Positions 8,325-17,015 of a stretch of DNA of 64,000 bases are shown one piece after another. Under the pieces are notes generated by a model. The model searched no databases and was not told the origin of the DNA. It saw nothing but the letters and a program-made list of their open reading frames with translations. The position numbers were made by a program, and so were the translations under genes. Within the stretch, counting starts at the first letter, position 1. The number at the start of each line of letters is the position of its first letter. The stretch covers positions 1 through 64,000 of the forward strand of contig WYBB01000115.1 of the NCBI GenBank assembly GCA_011526585.1, written 5' to 3'. The DNA is from Deltaproteobacteria bacterium (GTDB lineage: Bacteria; Myxococcota_A; UBA9042; PHBI01).

Positions 8325-9701
8325 TTGCAGCCGACACGCACGACCCCACGCGAGCGCGTGCCCCGAGCCTTGCACGAGACGCTTCAGCCGACGCTCACGC
8401 TGGTCCATCACGTCGACCCCGCGCGGCTCGGCGTGCGCCGTGTGCTCTCGGCCGCCGCCCCGCTCGAGCTCGGGCGCCAGCCCCGCTCGGCGCTGCCGGG
8501 GATCTTCGACGACGACGAGCTCGTGTCCCGATCGCACGCGCGCATCTTCTCGCGCGACGGCCGCTACGTCATCGCCGATCTCGGCAGCCGCAACGGCACC
8601 TTTGTCAATGGGCGTGCCGTCGACCAGGCCGCCCTCGACTCCGGTGACGTCATCGGGATCGGGCGCGCCCTCCTCCTCTTCCACGAGAGCCCGGCGCGCT
8701 TCCAGCTACCGCGCGACCCGGCGCTCGTCGGCGTCAGCCGCGCCATCGCCGACGTGCTCGCGCAGGTCGCCACCGTCGCGCCCCACCCGACGACCGTCGC
8801 CATCATCGGCGAGACCGGCGTCGGCAAGGAGCTCGTCGCCGAGCGCATCCACGCCCTCTCGGGCCGATCCGGCGCCCTGGTCCCGGTCAACTGCGGCGGC
8901 CTGCCGGACGGCCTCATCGCGAGCGAGCTCTTCGGCCACGTGCGCGGCGCCTTCACCGGCGCCGAGCGTGCGCGCCGGGGTCTCATCGAGACCGCGCGCG
9001 GCGGCACCCTGTTCCTCGACGAGATCACCGACGCCTCCCCCGGCCTGCAGGCCCACCTCTTGCGCCTCCTCGAGACCAACGCCTACCGTCCGGTCGGCGC
9101 CGATCAGGAGCTCGACGCCGATGTGCGCTACGTCGTCGCCGTGCAGCCGCGGGTCCACGAGCGCCTGCGCGACGGCACCTTTCGCCTCGATCTCTGGACC
9201 CGCCTCACGAGCTGGGAGATCGACGTCCCACCGCTGCGCCAGCGCCCCGAGGACGTCTGCCTGCTCGCCGCGACCTTCGCCGAGCGTCTGCGCGGTCGCC
9301 CCGCGCTCATCGACCGCTCCCTCGCTCTCGCGCTCTTGCGCTACGCGTGGCCAGGCAACGTGCGCGAGCTCAAGAGCGTCATCGAGCGGCTCGTCCTCGA
9401 GCACGCCGACGGCGACGAGCTCACCCAGACGCCCTGGCTCGTCAGGAGGCTCCGCGCCGAGCCCTCGCCACCGCAGGCGCCGACCGCCCCCGCGTCACCG
9501 CTCGCGGATCCCCCCGCGCCCGCTTCGCTCGCCCGCCGCCGCCCGCACACACCGCGCCCTCCGGCGCCGGTGCTCGCCGCCCTCGTCGCGGAGCACCGCG
9601 GCAACGTGCGCGCGATCGCGCGCGCGCTCGGCGTCGATCGCAAGACGCTCTACCGCTGGCTCGAGGGCTACGCCATCGACCCAGGCACACACCGCAACTG
9701 A
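8325..9701 (+). CDS. FHA-domain sigma54-dependent transcriptional activator
   Basis: The 458-residue protein has an N-terminal FHA domain (about 45-110, with LGRQ, SRSHARI and SRNGTFVNG), an AAA+ sigma54-interaction domain (Walker A GETGVGKE, the GAFTGA loop, Walker B LFLDEI) and a C-terminal Fis-type helix-turn-helix (RAIARALGVDRKTLYRWL). GAFTGA is intact, so it should contact sigma54. The chosen start is a TTG at 8325 because GGGAGG lies 4 bases upstream; an in-frame ATG at 8259 (22 codons longer) and a GTG at 8358 are alternatives. Its regulon is unknown. The downstream RCC1 lipoprotein gene begins 4 bases after its stop and is probably co-transcribed. Confidence 0.9.
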   Translation: MQPTRTTPRERVPRALHETLQPTLTLVHHVDPARLGVRRVLSAAAPLELGRQPRSALPGIFDDDELVSRSHARIFSRDGRYVIADLGSRNGTFVNGRAVDQAALDSGDVIGIGRALLLFHESPARFQLPRDPALVGVSRAIADVLAQVATVAPHPTTVAIIGETGVGKELVAERIHALSGRSGALVPVNCGGLPDGLIASELFGHVRGAFTGAERARRGLIETARGGTLFLDEITDASPGLQAHLLRLLETNAYRPVGADQELDADVRYVVAVQPRVHERLRDGTFRLDLWTRLTSWEIDVPPLRQRPEDVCLLAATFAERLRGRPALIDRSLALALLRYAWPGNVRELKSVIERLVLEHADGDELTQTPWLVRRLRAEPSPPQAPTAPASPLADPPAPASLARRRPHTPRPPAPVLAALVAEHRGNVRAIARALGVDRKTLYRWLEGYAIDPGTHRN

Positions 9702-9705
9702 CCCG

Positions 9706-11046
9706 ATGCCCTCCTCGACCGCCCTCTCGTTCCCGCTGCGAGTCGCGCTCAAGGCGACCAGTCTCCTCGTGTCGGCCGGCTGCCTCGACACCCCCGCGCG
9801 CCCGCCCGCGCTGGACGCGAGCTCGCCCGATGCGTCCGCGCCGATCTGTGGCGTCGACGACACCGCCGCGCTGGCGCTCGGCGCCCCGCACCCGAGCGAG
9901 CCCTGCCGGCTCTGCGGTCCCGGCTTCGCCTTCATCGATTGTCCCTTCGGCTGTCGGCCTGACGGGACCTGCGCCGCGGTGACCGGGCTCGCGACCGGCA
10001 CGAGCCACGGCTGCGCCCTGACCGACGACGGCGCTCTCAACTGCTGGGGCTGGCGCGCCGACGGTCAGATCGGCGACGGCGAGCGCGCCCAGGAGGCCGC
10101 AACGCCGCACCACGTCTCCGCCCTGCCGCCTGCCCGCGCCGTGACCGCGGGCGACCGTCACACCTGCGCGCTCGCCGACGGCGACAACCTCTATTGCTGG
10201 GGGATCAACCACCACGCGCTCGTGACCGCCACGCCCGGTGTCACCCACGCCGAGGTCCCCACTTATCTCGCCGTGCCCGCCGTGCGCTCGGTCGACACCG
10301 GCACGATGAGCACCTGTGTCGTCAGGACCGACCGGCGCGTCGCCTGCTGGGGCTTCGCGCTCGACGGCCAGCGCTTCGGCAACGAGACACCGCGTACGGC
10401 GACCTCGCCGAAGCCGGTCGTCGGCCTCGAGGCGGTGCACGAGGTGCAGGTCGGCGCCGGCTACGCGTGTGCGCTCGGCGAGGACGGCGCCGTGCGCTGC
10501 TGGGGCGACGGCGTCGACGGCCACCTCGGGGGCGCCACCTCGAGCGCGACGCCCGTCGCGATCGACACCGGCGGCTCGCCGGTGAGCGCGATGTCGGTCG
10601 GCGCCGCGCACGCGTGCGCGATCGCCGGTCAGGGCGAGCGCCTCTACTGTTGGGGTCGTAACGACGAGGGCGAGCTCGGCGTCGCCGTTGGCGACGAGCC
10701 CGGTGGTCCGATCGAGGTCGCCGACGCGCTCTCGCTCGCGACCCCGCTCAGCGCGGTGGCGGTCGGCCACGATTTTTCGTGCGTGATCGACGCGAGCGGC
10801 GAGGTGCGCTGCTGGGGATCGAACCGCGACCTGACCCTCGGCCGCGACACGGTCGACCCGTCGGAGCCGACGCAGCGGGTCGCGCTGAGCGAGCCGGCGC
10901 GCGCAATCGCCGCCGGCAGCCACCACGCCTGCGCGCTCGGCGCGAGCGGCTTCGTCTGGTGCTGGGGGCTCAACGGTGGGGGCCAGCTCGGCAACGGCCG
11001 CACCGATCCGCCGCGCAGCGCGCGCCCCTTGCACGTTCGGCGCTGA
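9706..11046 (+). CDS. RCC1-repeat lipoprotein (paralogue of 11965-13314)
   Basis: The 446-residue product has a signal peptide ending in the lipobox LVSAGC, a short disordered linker, a Cys-rich knot (EPCRLCGP, then CPFGCRPDGTC), and then about seven RCC1-type blades recognisable by repeating CALxDDGAxxCWGxxxxGQxG motifs. It should be a lipid-anchored beta-propeller on the cell surface or periplasmic face. It lies 4 bases after the sigma54 activator. RCC1 propellers in bacteria have no established common function; ligand binding is the usual guess. Confidence 0.85.
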   Translation: MPSSTALSFPLRVALKATSLLVSAGCLDTPARPPALDASSPDASAPICGVDDTAALALGAPHPSEPCRLCGPGFAFIDCPFGCRPDGTCAAVTGLATGTSHGCALTDDGALNCWGWRADGQIGDGERAQEAATPHHVSALPPARAVTAGDRHTCALADGDNLYCWGINHHALVTATPGVTHAEVPTYLAVPAVRSVDTGTMSTCVVRTDRRVACWGFALDGQRFGNETPRTATSPKPVVGLEAVHEVQVGAGYACALGEDGAVRCWGDGVDGHLGGATSSATPVAIDTGGSPVSAMSVGAAHACAIAGQGERLYCWGRNDEGELGVAVGDEPGGPIEVADALSLATPLSAVAVGHDFSCVIDASGEVRCWGSNRDLTLGRDTVDPSEPTQRVALSEPARAIAAGSHHACALGASGFVWCWGLNGGGQLGNGRTDPPRSARPLHVRR

Positions 11047-11097
11047 CGGGTTTTCCTTCGCTCGCATGGGCTCGGCAGACGCGTTGGGGGGTGGCGA

Positions 11098-11961
11098 ATG
11101 AATCGCGGCTCATTCACTCCCGAGGTGGTGAAGGTGATCGTGGTCGCCATGACCGTGGCGAGTGCCTGCGACGGCGACGCGGGACCCGCGGATCCCGCCG
11201 ACGCCGAGGTCGCTGAAAGCGCGGGGGTCGACGACGACGCGGCCGATGACACGGCGCACGACCAGCATTCGCACGACACCGGCTCGGTCGACGCCGCACC
11301 CGAGACCGCCGACCTGTCACAGCCGACGGTGCCGCTCACCCTCGTACCGGTCGACTACTTCAGCGAGGCGCCGATCGTCGGGCTCGAGATCTGCTCCCTC
11401 GACGTTCCCGCGCTGGCGTGCGTGGTGACCACGGCCGAGGGCGGACAGCTCCACATCCCGGCGGCGCGCGACCAGAGCTTCACCGTGCGCGGTCCGCGGC
11501 ACCTCGGCACCGTCTACCCTTTGCCCGGGCGCAGCACGGCGCTGCGCTTCTCGTTCCCGGTCTTCTCCGAAGAGGTCGCCGCCGCCATCGCCGCCATCGC
11601 CGGCGTCACGCTCGATCCCGCGCGCGGCCACCTCATCGTCTTCGTCACCGAGACCGGCGCGACGGGGAGCGCGCGCGTCGTGGGCGCCCAGGTCGAGCAC
11701 GACGACGGTGGCGACGGCCCCTTCTACGTCGCGCCCGACAATCGCCTGATTCGCGAGCCCGCCGCCACGACCGGGGTCGGCGCCGCGGTCACCCTGAACC
11801 TCCCCGGCGACCGCGTGCGCGTGCGCGTGACCCACCCCGAGCGCGACTGCTTCGTGCACGGTCCGGGCTGGCCGGTCGACGGGCTCGCCCTCGACCTGAG
11901 CGAGCTGCCGCTCGTGCCCGGCCACGTCACGCACGTGCAGTTTCGCTGCCCGCTTCCCTGA
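11098..11961 (+). CDS. Small Asp/Ala-rich lipoprotein of unknown function
   Basis: The 287-residue product has a signal sequence ending near VASAC (lipobox-like), an acidic linker rich in Asp/Ala/His (about 25-75), then a beta-rich domain. The C-terminal half (GGDGPFY, VRVRV, RDCF, then GHVTHVQFRC) matches the C-terminal half of the lipoprotein at 53290-54030 (GGEGPFY, RDCAG, GHVTYVYVDC), so the two are paralogues. It sits between two RCC1 lipoprotein genes and ends 3 bases from the oppositely oriented one. Confidence 0.75.
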   Translation: MNRGSFTPEVVKVIVVAMTVASACDGDAGPADPADAEVAESAGVDDDAADDTAHDQHSHDTGSVDAAPETADLSQPTVPLTLVPVDYFSEAPIVGLEICSLDVPALACVVTTAEGGQLHIPAARDQSFTVRGPRHLGTVYPLPGRSTALRFSFPVFSEEVAAAIAAIAGVTLDPARGHLIVFVTETGATGSARVVGAQVEHDDGGDGPFYVAPDNRLIREPAATTGVGAAVTLNLPGDRVRVRVTHPERDCFVHGPGWPVDGLALDLSELPLVPGHVTHVQFRCPLP

Positions 11962-11964
11962 TGA

Positions 11965-13314
11965 TCAGCGCGCGACGCTGACGATCACCGGCCGTGTCAC
12001 GCTGGCGCCGTAGCTCAGCGGGGCGCCGGCCTGCGCGTGGGCGTTCTTGCCCCAGCAGCGCAGCCACCCGGCGCGCTCGAGCGCGCAGCCGTGGTCCCGC
12101 CCGAGCCAGAGCCCGATCGGGTCGTCGAGCGCCGGCACGGTCCGCGCCGGGTGCCCGCCCGCCTCACCGTGGCCGAGGTTGCCGTCGACCTGGGTGCCCC
12201 AGCAGCGCACCTTCCGATCGCCTCCGAGCGCGCACGCATGCGACCACCCGCCGCGTGCGACGGCGATCGGAGCCGGCGCGTAGGCGCTGACGTCGAAGGG
12301 GCGTGGCGCGCGCGCCTCGTGCACCAACGTGCCGAGCTGCAGGCGCCGGTTGTCCCCCCACCCGAGGAGCCGCGCGCCCGCGTCCGCGACGAGGAGCCGG
12401 AACGTCCCGCCCGAGGCGAGCATGACCGGCGCGACCGGCGCCGCGAAGGCGACCTCGACCGGCGTCGTGGCGTCCGCGAGCCCCCCGTCGCCGAGCTGTC
12501 CCAGCGCCCCATCGCCCCAGCACCGCACCTGATCGTCGTCGAGGCGCGCGCAGCCCGAGCGCGACCCGAGCGCGAGCGCCTCGACCCCGGCGAGCCCGCC
12601 GATCGCCGTCACCCCCTCGTAGCGTCGCGACTCACCGTCGGGCGCCTCGTCCTGCCCGTCGAGCGCGAGCCCCCAGCAGTGCACGCGCCCGGCGAGGTCG
12701 ATCACGCAGCTCGTCGCCTGACCGAGCGCGAGCGAGCGCGCCGCCGGCACCTCGACCGGCATCGGCGTGACGACGACGGTCGGCGCCTCGGGACCGAGCG
12801 CGACCTGCCCCGAGCCGTTGTCCCCCCAGCAATGCACCCCACCCACGGCGCTCAGCGCACACACGTGGTGCCGCCCCGCGGCCAGCATCACGGCCGGCGG
12901 CAGGCCTTCGACCACGCGCGGGTGCGGCGTCGGCGTCGCCGCGTCCGAGCCGTCATCGCCCCGTTGCCCCAACGCTCCGTCGCCCCAGCAGGCGACGGTG
13001 CCATCGTCGAGGCGTGCACAGCTGTGGCGATCCCCCAGCGCCGCCTCGACCGGCCTCGTGCAGCTCCCGTCGCGACAGGTGAATGGGCACGCGACGAAGT
13101 CTCCGGACGGCCCGCAGACGCGGCATGGCTCCGCCGGGTGCGCCGCGCCCTCGGCGACCTCCTGGCCCTGCGCGCGGCAGCCCTTCGGGTCGGCCACCTC
13201 CTGCGACGCGGCGCCGTCCGAGGCGTCGCTCATCGGCTCGGGGCGCGCCGGAGCCTCCAGACATGCGAGCCACAGCATGCCGGCCGCCGCGAGGCCCCCC
13301 GAGATCCCGTGCAT
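11965..13314 (-). CDS. RCC1-repeat lipoprotein (paralogue of 9706-11046)
   Basis: A protein of about 449 residues with a signal sequence ending LWLAC (a weak lipobox), an acidic linker, the same Cys knot as its paralogue (EPCRVCGP, CPFTCRDGSC), and about seven RCC1 blades with repeated CARLDDGTVACWGDGALGQ-type motifs. The ATG at 13314 was chosen over a TTG at 13332. Its layout is the same as the lipoprotein at 9706-11046 but the sequences are well diverged, so the duplication is old. Probably surface-exposed. Confidence 0.83.
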   Translation of the reverse strand: MHGISGGLAAAGMLWLACLEAPARPEPMSDASDGAASQEVADPKGCRAQGQEVAEGAAHPAEPCRVCGPSGDFVACPFTCRDGSCTRPVEAALGDRHSCARLDDGTVACWGDGALGQRGDDGSDAATPTPHPRVVEGLPPAVMLAAGRHHVCALSAVGGVHCWGDNGSGQVALGPEAPTVVVTPMPVEVPAARSLALGQATSCVIDLAGRVHCWGLALDGQDEAPDGESRRYEGVTAIGGLAGVEALALGSRSGCARLDDDQVRCWGDGALGQLGDGGLADATTPVEVAFAAPVAPVMLASGGTFRLLVADAGARLLGWGDNRRLQLGTLVHEARAPRPFDVSAYAPAPIAVARGGWSHACALGGDRKVRCWGTQVDGNLGHGEAGGHPARTVPALDDPIGLWLGRDHGCALERAGWLRCWGKNAHAQAGAPLSYGASVTRPVIVSVAR

Positions 13315-13371
13315 GCCGCCGAAGATAACCAAGGACCTCCTTCGACGCGAGCCATCATCCGACGCCGACGA

Positions 13372-14466
13372 TCACTCGTTCCGCGGGTGACGCTTGAGCG
13401 AACGCTTGGGTACCTTCGCCTTGGCGCGAGCGAGCGCGTCACTCTCGAACTCGACCGCCTCGATCCACCGCGTCGCCTTCGTCGCGCCGACCGCGCTGTA
13501 CCATGCGTGGTAGCGCTCGTTGATCTGGAAGTAGTCGTCGCCGAGGTGTTCGCGCAGTCCGTCGAGGTTCTTCTCGCGCTTGTGCTCCTCCCACCATGCG
13601 TCCCAGCCCTTCGTGTCCGACTGACGCACCTCGGGCTCGGCGTCTTCGTCCTCGTCGAGGCCCCACGCGTAGCTCACCAGATCGTAGGCATCGCCCGCCA
13701 GCTCGAGCGACTTGTCGACGCCGTACATGGGGTTCATCGGTGAGTTTGCGACGAAGTCGCCGACCGTCTGGTACCCGTCGTAGAGCGTCTCACCGACGTC
13801 GACGAGGGTCTCGGCGCTGTCGGAATCCATCCCGAGCTTCTCGCTCAGGTAGATCTCGGCGAGCTCGTCGAGATCCGACAGGTCCGATCCCTTGGACAGC
13901 GTGGCGCCCACGACGGTCTCCGGGGTCATGGTGCCCTTGAGCTTGGCGATCTCGAACTTGCCGAGGTTCAGCTTGGCTTCTACGGCCGATTCCCTGAGCA
14001 TCTGCGAGCGGTTGTGCTTGAGGAGCTGCGCCCCGAGATCGAGCTTCGCATTGAGGACCGCTTCGAACGCCGCGGAGGGATTCTCGCCATCCTGCGCGAG
14101 CTCGATCGAGTGGCCGCCCTCGAGGGTGCCGCTCAGGTAGATACCGCCGAGCTCCCCGTGACCGATCCCGATCTCGACCGTGCCCGAGATCATCAGGCTG
14201 GCCTTGAGCGCCTTCTTCGTGCCGTCACCCTCCTTCGAGGCACCCGCCGTGCCTTCGAGCGCGGCCTCGATTCCCCCCGAGAGGGCTGCGTACATGGGCA
14301 CGACGCCGACGTTCCAATTCCAGGTCTTCGATCCGAACGGGGCCTCGATGGTCCTGGCGTGCGAGAGCGAGTCCTCCTCGGTGTTGAGCCCTGTCTTCGT
14401 CCCGTTCATGGCCACCTCGCCCTCGAGGCGCTGAACCGGTCCGGGCACGCCGCGCGGAGCCAGCAT
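13372..14466 (-). CDS. Uncharacterised protein, 5' part probably lost by frameshift
   Basis: I do not recognise the fold. The frame gives 364 residues with a beta-rich amphipathic middle (GTVEIGIGHGELGGIYLSGT) and a charged helical C-terminus ending in a basic tail. The visible start (MLAPRGVPGPVQ) is mid-motif: upstream at 14467-14596, in another frame, is a coherent N-terminus that begins at an ATG with an AGGGA site and ends SLRGTSFAQG. Removing one G from the GGGG run (CCCC at 14473-14476 on the plus strand) joins them into ...FAQGSGMLAPRG..., matching the leader of the proteins at 32004 and 52571. It is therefore either a mutant gene, a sequencing error, or a recoded gene. A shorter start (MNGTKTG, 14409) is also possible. 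Confidence 0.65.
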   Translation of the reverse strand: MLAPRGVPGPVQRLEGEVAMNGTKTGLNTEEDSLSHARTIEAPFGSKTWNWNVGVVPMYAALSGGIEAALEGTAGASKEGDGTKKALKASLMISGTVEIGIGHGELGGIYLSGTLEGGHSIELAQDGENPSAAFEAVLNAKLDLGAQLLKHNRSQMLRESAVEAKLNLGKFEIAKLKGTMTPETVVGATLSKGSDLSDLDELAEIYLSEKLGMDSDSAETLVDVGETLYDGYQTVGDFVANSPMNPMYGVDKSLELAGDAYDLVSYAWGLDEDEDAEPEVRQSDTKGWDAWWEEHKREKNLDGLREHLGDDYFQINERYHAWYSAVGATKATRWIEAVEFESDALARAKAKVPKRSLKRHPRNE

Positions 14467-14596
14467 CCCGGACCCCTTGCGCGAAGGACGTTCCGCGCAG
14501 GCTGTCGTGCGTGGCTTGACGCGCGCTCCCGCGGTTGTTGGTCGCTGATGGGGTCGTAACGATCGAAGGGCCGCTCTGAGCTCGTTCCTGCTGCAT
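14467..14596 (-). pseudogene. Out-of-frame N-terminal leader of the 13372-14466 gene
   Basis: On the minus strand an ATG at 14596, with AGGGA 5 bases upstream, opens about 40 codons ending SLRGTSFAQG. It then needs a one-base shift at the G4 run (14473-14476) to continue into the 364-residue frame. The low-complexity Ser/Thr/Asn start followed by SLRGxxFxQG is what the eCIS-associated leaders in this window look like. Confidence 0.6.
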
Positions 14597-14863
14597 GGTT
14601 CCCTGGATGTGGTGTGGAGGACCGACCAACGCGGTACCTCGCAACCCCCATGCCATTCGACGATGCGCCTTACGGCCTCGACATCTCGGGCACTTGGCTG
14701 CGATCACCGGACGCGTCCCGGAGCCAGCCACATGGGATGAGGCCATGCCACATGCGGCCCCGCATGCGACCGCCTTGCGGGCCGAGACCACCCGGGACGG
14801 GTCTTCTACGTCGAGCCCGCCGACCCGCTGCTCATCGATCTGAAGTCGTGATCGCGGCGCGCT
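14597..14863. other. Non-coding gap holding repeat copy 2
   Basis: No convincing gene is visible in this 267-base stretch. Its only clear structure is the second copy of the 54-bp repeat at 14798-14851, which ends 12 bases before the stop of the neighbouring lipoprotein gene. Confidence 0.6.
14798..14851. repeat. 54-bp exact repeat, copy 2 (orphan 3' end of a YqiJ-like gene)
   Basis: Identical to 5631-5684 and still ending in the same in-frame stop codon, but with no upstream coding sequence for the rest of the protein. It looks like a remnant left by a duplication or recombination that moved the tail of the YqiJ-like gene. Confidence 0.9.
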
Positions 14864-15430
14864 TCACTCGTATGCGGTGAAGCGCACGTCGATGGTCAGC
14901 TTCAGGTCGAAGTCGTCCGGCGGCAGCTCGACGGTCGCGCCGCGCACGCCGACCCGGAAGTCGCCGCCCAGCATCGACGCGTAGACAGGCTCGTAGTCGA
15001 TCGCGTCGCGCAGCGGGATCGGCACGCTCGTGCCGGCGGGCGCGCTGACCGAGCCGACCGGGATCGTGGTCTGCGAGTCCGCGATGAACAGCTCCAGCTC
15101 CGCGAAGACCGCCTCGATGGTCGAGACGTTCTTCGAGTCGGCGTGCACCTGCACCGTCGCCTTCACGATCTCGATCGCGCCCGGGTCACGCCCCCCGAGC
15201 CGGTCGCGCGCGCGCTTGACGAACTCACCGTACGGGTTTCCCGACTCGGTGTTGATGTTCTTGTCCTCTGACGCCTGGTCGTTCTGGATGTCGCCGTTCT
15301 TGATCCCCGACAACTTGACCGAGACGGTCTCGCTGTAGGCGACCGGGTCATCACCACACGCGGCGACCAGAGTCGCCAGACCGAGCGCGACGACGACTCG
15401 TGCGATGTATTCTGGACGAATGCTATTCAC
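14864..15430 (-). CDS. Lipoprotein of unknown function
   Basis: A 188-residue product with a signal peptide and lipobox LVAAC, followed by a soluble domain that contains an Asn/Asp-rich loop (GIKNGDIQNDQASEDKN) and a beta-rich second half. I do not recognise a family. It is transcribed from an isolated position between the frameshifted gene and the oxidoreductase and has no clear operon partner. Confidence 0.7.
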   Translation of the reverse strand: MNSIRPEYIARVVVALGLATLVAACGDDPVAYSETVSVKLSGIKNGDIQNDQASEDKNINTESGNPYGEFVKRARDRLGGRDPGAIEIVKATVQVHADSKNVSTIEAVFAELELFIADSQTTIPVGSVSAPAGTSVPIPLRDAIDYEPVYASMLGGDFRVGVRGATVELPPDDFDLKLTIDVRFTAYE

Positions 15431-15506
15431 GATTCACCTCCGGGTCCCCAGGACGCTCAGAGTATCGAGAATGCTCGCCCAGAGAGCAAGTGGATGTAAT
15501 CAGAGG

Positions 15507-16769
15507 TCAGGCCGAGGGCGGGTGCGCCCCCATCCAGGCGCGATAGTCGCCGCGATAGCCGACCGCGTCCCAGCGCGCCTTCACCCACGCCTCGATGCGC
15601 GCGACCGCCGCCGGCTCGAGCGCGGGCTGCGCGAGCACCGCGTCGACGACCTGCGCCATCACCTTCTTCGAGCTCTTGCGCGACTCGACGATGTTGCCCT
15701 TGCCGGTGAGCACGTTGCCGAGGCCGTGCACCGGGCTCGCCGACTCGCTCGCCAGCGCGCCGCTGTCCCAGTCCTTCCACACGTAGAGCTCGCCCTTGGC
15801 GGGGATCCCGACGATCAGCTCGGGGATCGAGCCGATCGAGGACACGACCAGCTCGGTCTTCACGTCGAGCACCTCGTCGGTTGCGACGAGCTTGCCGTCG
15901 ACGATCGCGTTCTTGCCGAAGCGCACCCCGACGAGCCGAGCGCTTTCGCCCTCGCCCTCGACCAGCGGCGCCAGCGGGGAGCTAAGCGGCTCGAAGCGCA
16001 CGAGGTACTTCTCGAGCACCTTCGTCAGGAGCTTCACGCGCGTCGCCTCGAGCTTGGCCGCCCGCGCCGACGAGCCGTCGTCGGCCGAGACCAGCGGCAT
16101 GTCCTCGGCGCGCCGCCGATAGAACAAGGTCGCCCCGCGGACCCCGAGCGCCTCGCGCGTGAGCCCGTGATCGGCGAGGATCTTCGGCAGCCCCTCGTGC
16201 TCCATCGTCTCGACGTCGACCTCGATGCCGCGCGCGCGCAGCGCCTCGCCGTAGAGCACGAAGTTGATGATCTTGACGCAGTCGATCGACGCGAGGCCGC
16301 CGCCGATCACGATCGCGCCGTCGGGCACCGTGAAGCGCGGGCCGTCGTAGTCGGCGTCGAGCTGGTGGTTGAACCAGTAGACGAACGGGTTCTGGTACGC
16401 GAGCCCGCGCCCGTTGAAGGCGTCGATGCTCGCCGGCAGCGGCCGATCCCTCCACGCCCCGTTCGCCAGCACCACCGCCGAGAGCCCGAGCTCGCCGGTC
16501 AGGGTCGCCCAGTCGACGTCGCGCCCGAGCTTCGTAAGCGGCACGAAACGCACGTTGGGGTGTGCGAGGTTGTCGTCGATGCGCGCGTACTCCTTCTTGC
16601 GCAGCGCCACGTGCCAGCGCGGCAGCCCGTCCTCGATCTTGCCGTAGGGTCGCGCGTTCTGCTCGATCACCACGACCAGCGCCCCGCGCTCGGCCGCGAT
16701 CGCCGCCGCCTCCGAGCCGGAGACCGCGCCCCCGACGATCCCGATGACGTGGCTGAACGGCTGGCTCAT
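15507..16769 (-). CDS. FAD/NAD(P)-dependent oxidoreductase
   Basis: This 420-residue flavoprotein has an N-terminal Rossmann motif (GIVGGAVSGSEAA, about 10-22) for FAD and a second one (VIGGGLASIDC, about 145-155) for NAD(P)H. It belongs to the broad ferredoxin-NADP reductase / glutamate synthase small-subunit group of pyridine nucleotide-disulphide-type enzymes. The ATG at 16769 has GAGGAGG about 6 bases upstream, so the start is good. No iron-sulphur cysteine cluster is visible. The electron partner is unknown. It is divergent from the caspase-like pair across a repeat-rich promoter region. Confidence 0.82.
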   Translation of the reverse strand: MSQPFSHVIGIVGGAVSGSEAAAIAAERGALVVVIEQNARPYGKIEDGLPRWHVALRKKEYARIDDNLAHPNVRFVPLTKLGRDVDWATLTGELGLSAVVLANGAWRDRPLPASIDAFNGRGLAYQNPFVYWFNHQLDADYDGPRFTVPDGAIVIGGGLASIDCVKIINFVLYGEALRARGIEVDVETMEHEGLPKILADHGLTREALGVRGATLFYRRRAEDMPLVSADDGSSARAAKLEATRVKLLTKVLEKYLVRFEPLSSPLAPLVEGEGESARLVGVRFGKNAIVDGKLVATDEVLDVKTELVVSSIGSIPELIVGIPAKGELYVWKDWDSGALASESASPVHGLGNVLTGKGNIVESRKSSKKVMAQVVDAVLAQPALEPAAVARIEAWVKARWDAVGYRGDYRAWMGAHPPSA

Positions 16770-16830
16770 CTCGTCCTCCTCACGCGTCTGCCCCATGCCT
16801 AACGGGTTTACGCCCGATTGAAAAGCCGCC

Positions 16831-16984
16831 CCCCCGCTCCCGTGCCTGCACCCGTGCCCGTGCCCGTGCCCGTGCCCGTGCCCGTGCCCGCTCCCGCTCC
16901 CGCCCACGTGGCCCGCTCCCGCTCCCGCTCCCGCTCCCGCTCCCGCTCCCGCTCCCGCTCCCGTGCCCCGTGCCCGATCCCTCT
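16831..16984. repeat. Hexanucleotide tandem repeats in a divergent promoter region
   Basis: The intergenic region contains six CCCGTG units (16851-16886), two CCCGCT units, then after a short break eight CCCGCT units (16912-16959), with degenerate units around them. Unit length is a multiple of three, so reading frames pass through and give artificial Pro-Val, Arg-Ser or Arg-Glu runs on both strands. The region lies between the divergent oxidoreductase and caspase-like genes and should be prone to slippage. Confidence 0.9.
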
Positions 16985-17015
16985 CCCTCTCCCGTTCTGC
17001 GGTATGCTGTGCGCG

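Noticed and set aside
8440..9705. Long frame upstream of the RCC1 lipoprotein
   Set aside because: It overlaps the sigma54 activator in another frame and has no motif; the lipoprotein signal peptide begins at 9706.
14614..14880. Small frame around repeat copy 2
   Set aside because: It reads through the repeat in a different frame from the YqiJ-like protein and has no start signal.
16818..17015. Apparent Pro-Val, Ser-Arg and Glu-Arg repeat proteins around the hexanucleotide repeats
   Set aside because: They are translations of CCCGTG and CCCGCT repeats in several frames, not a protein domain.
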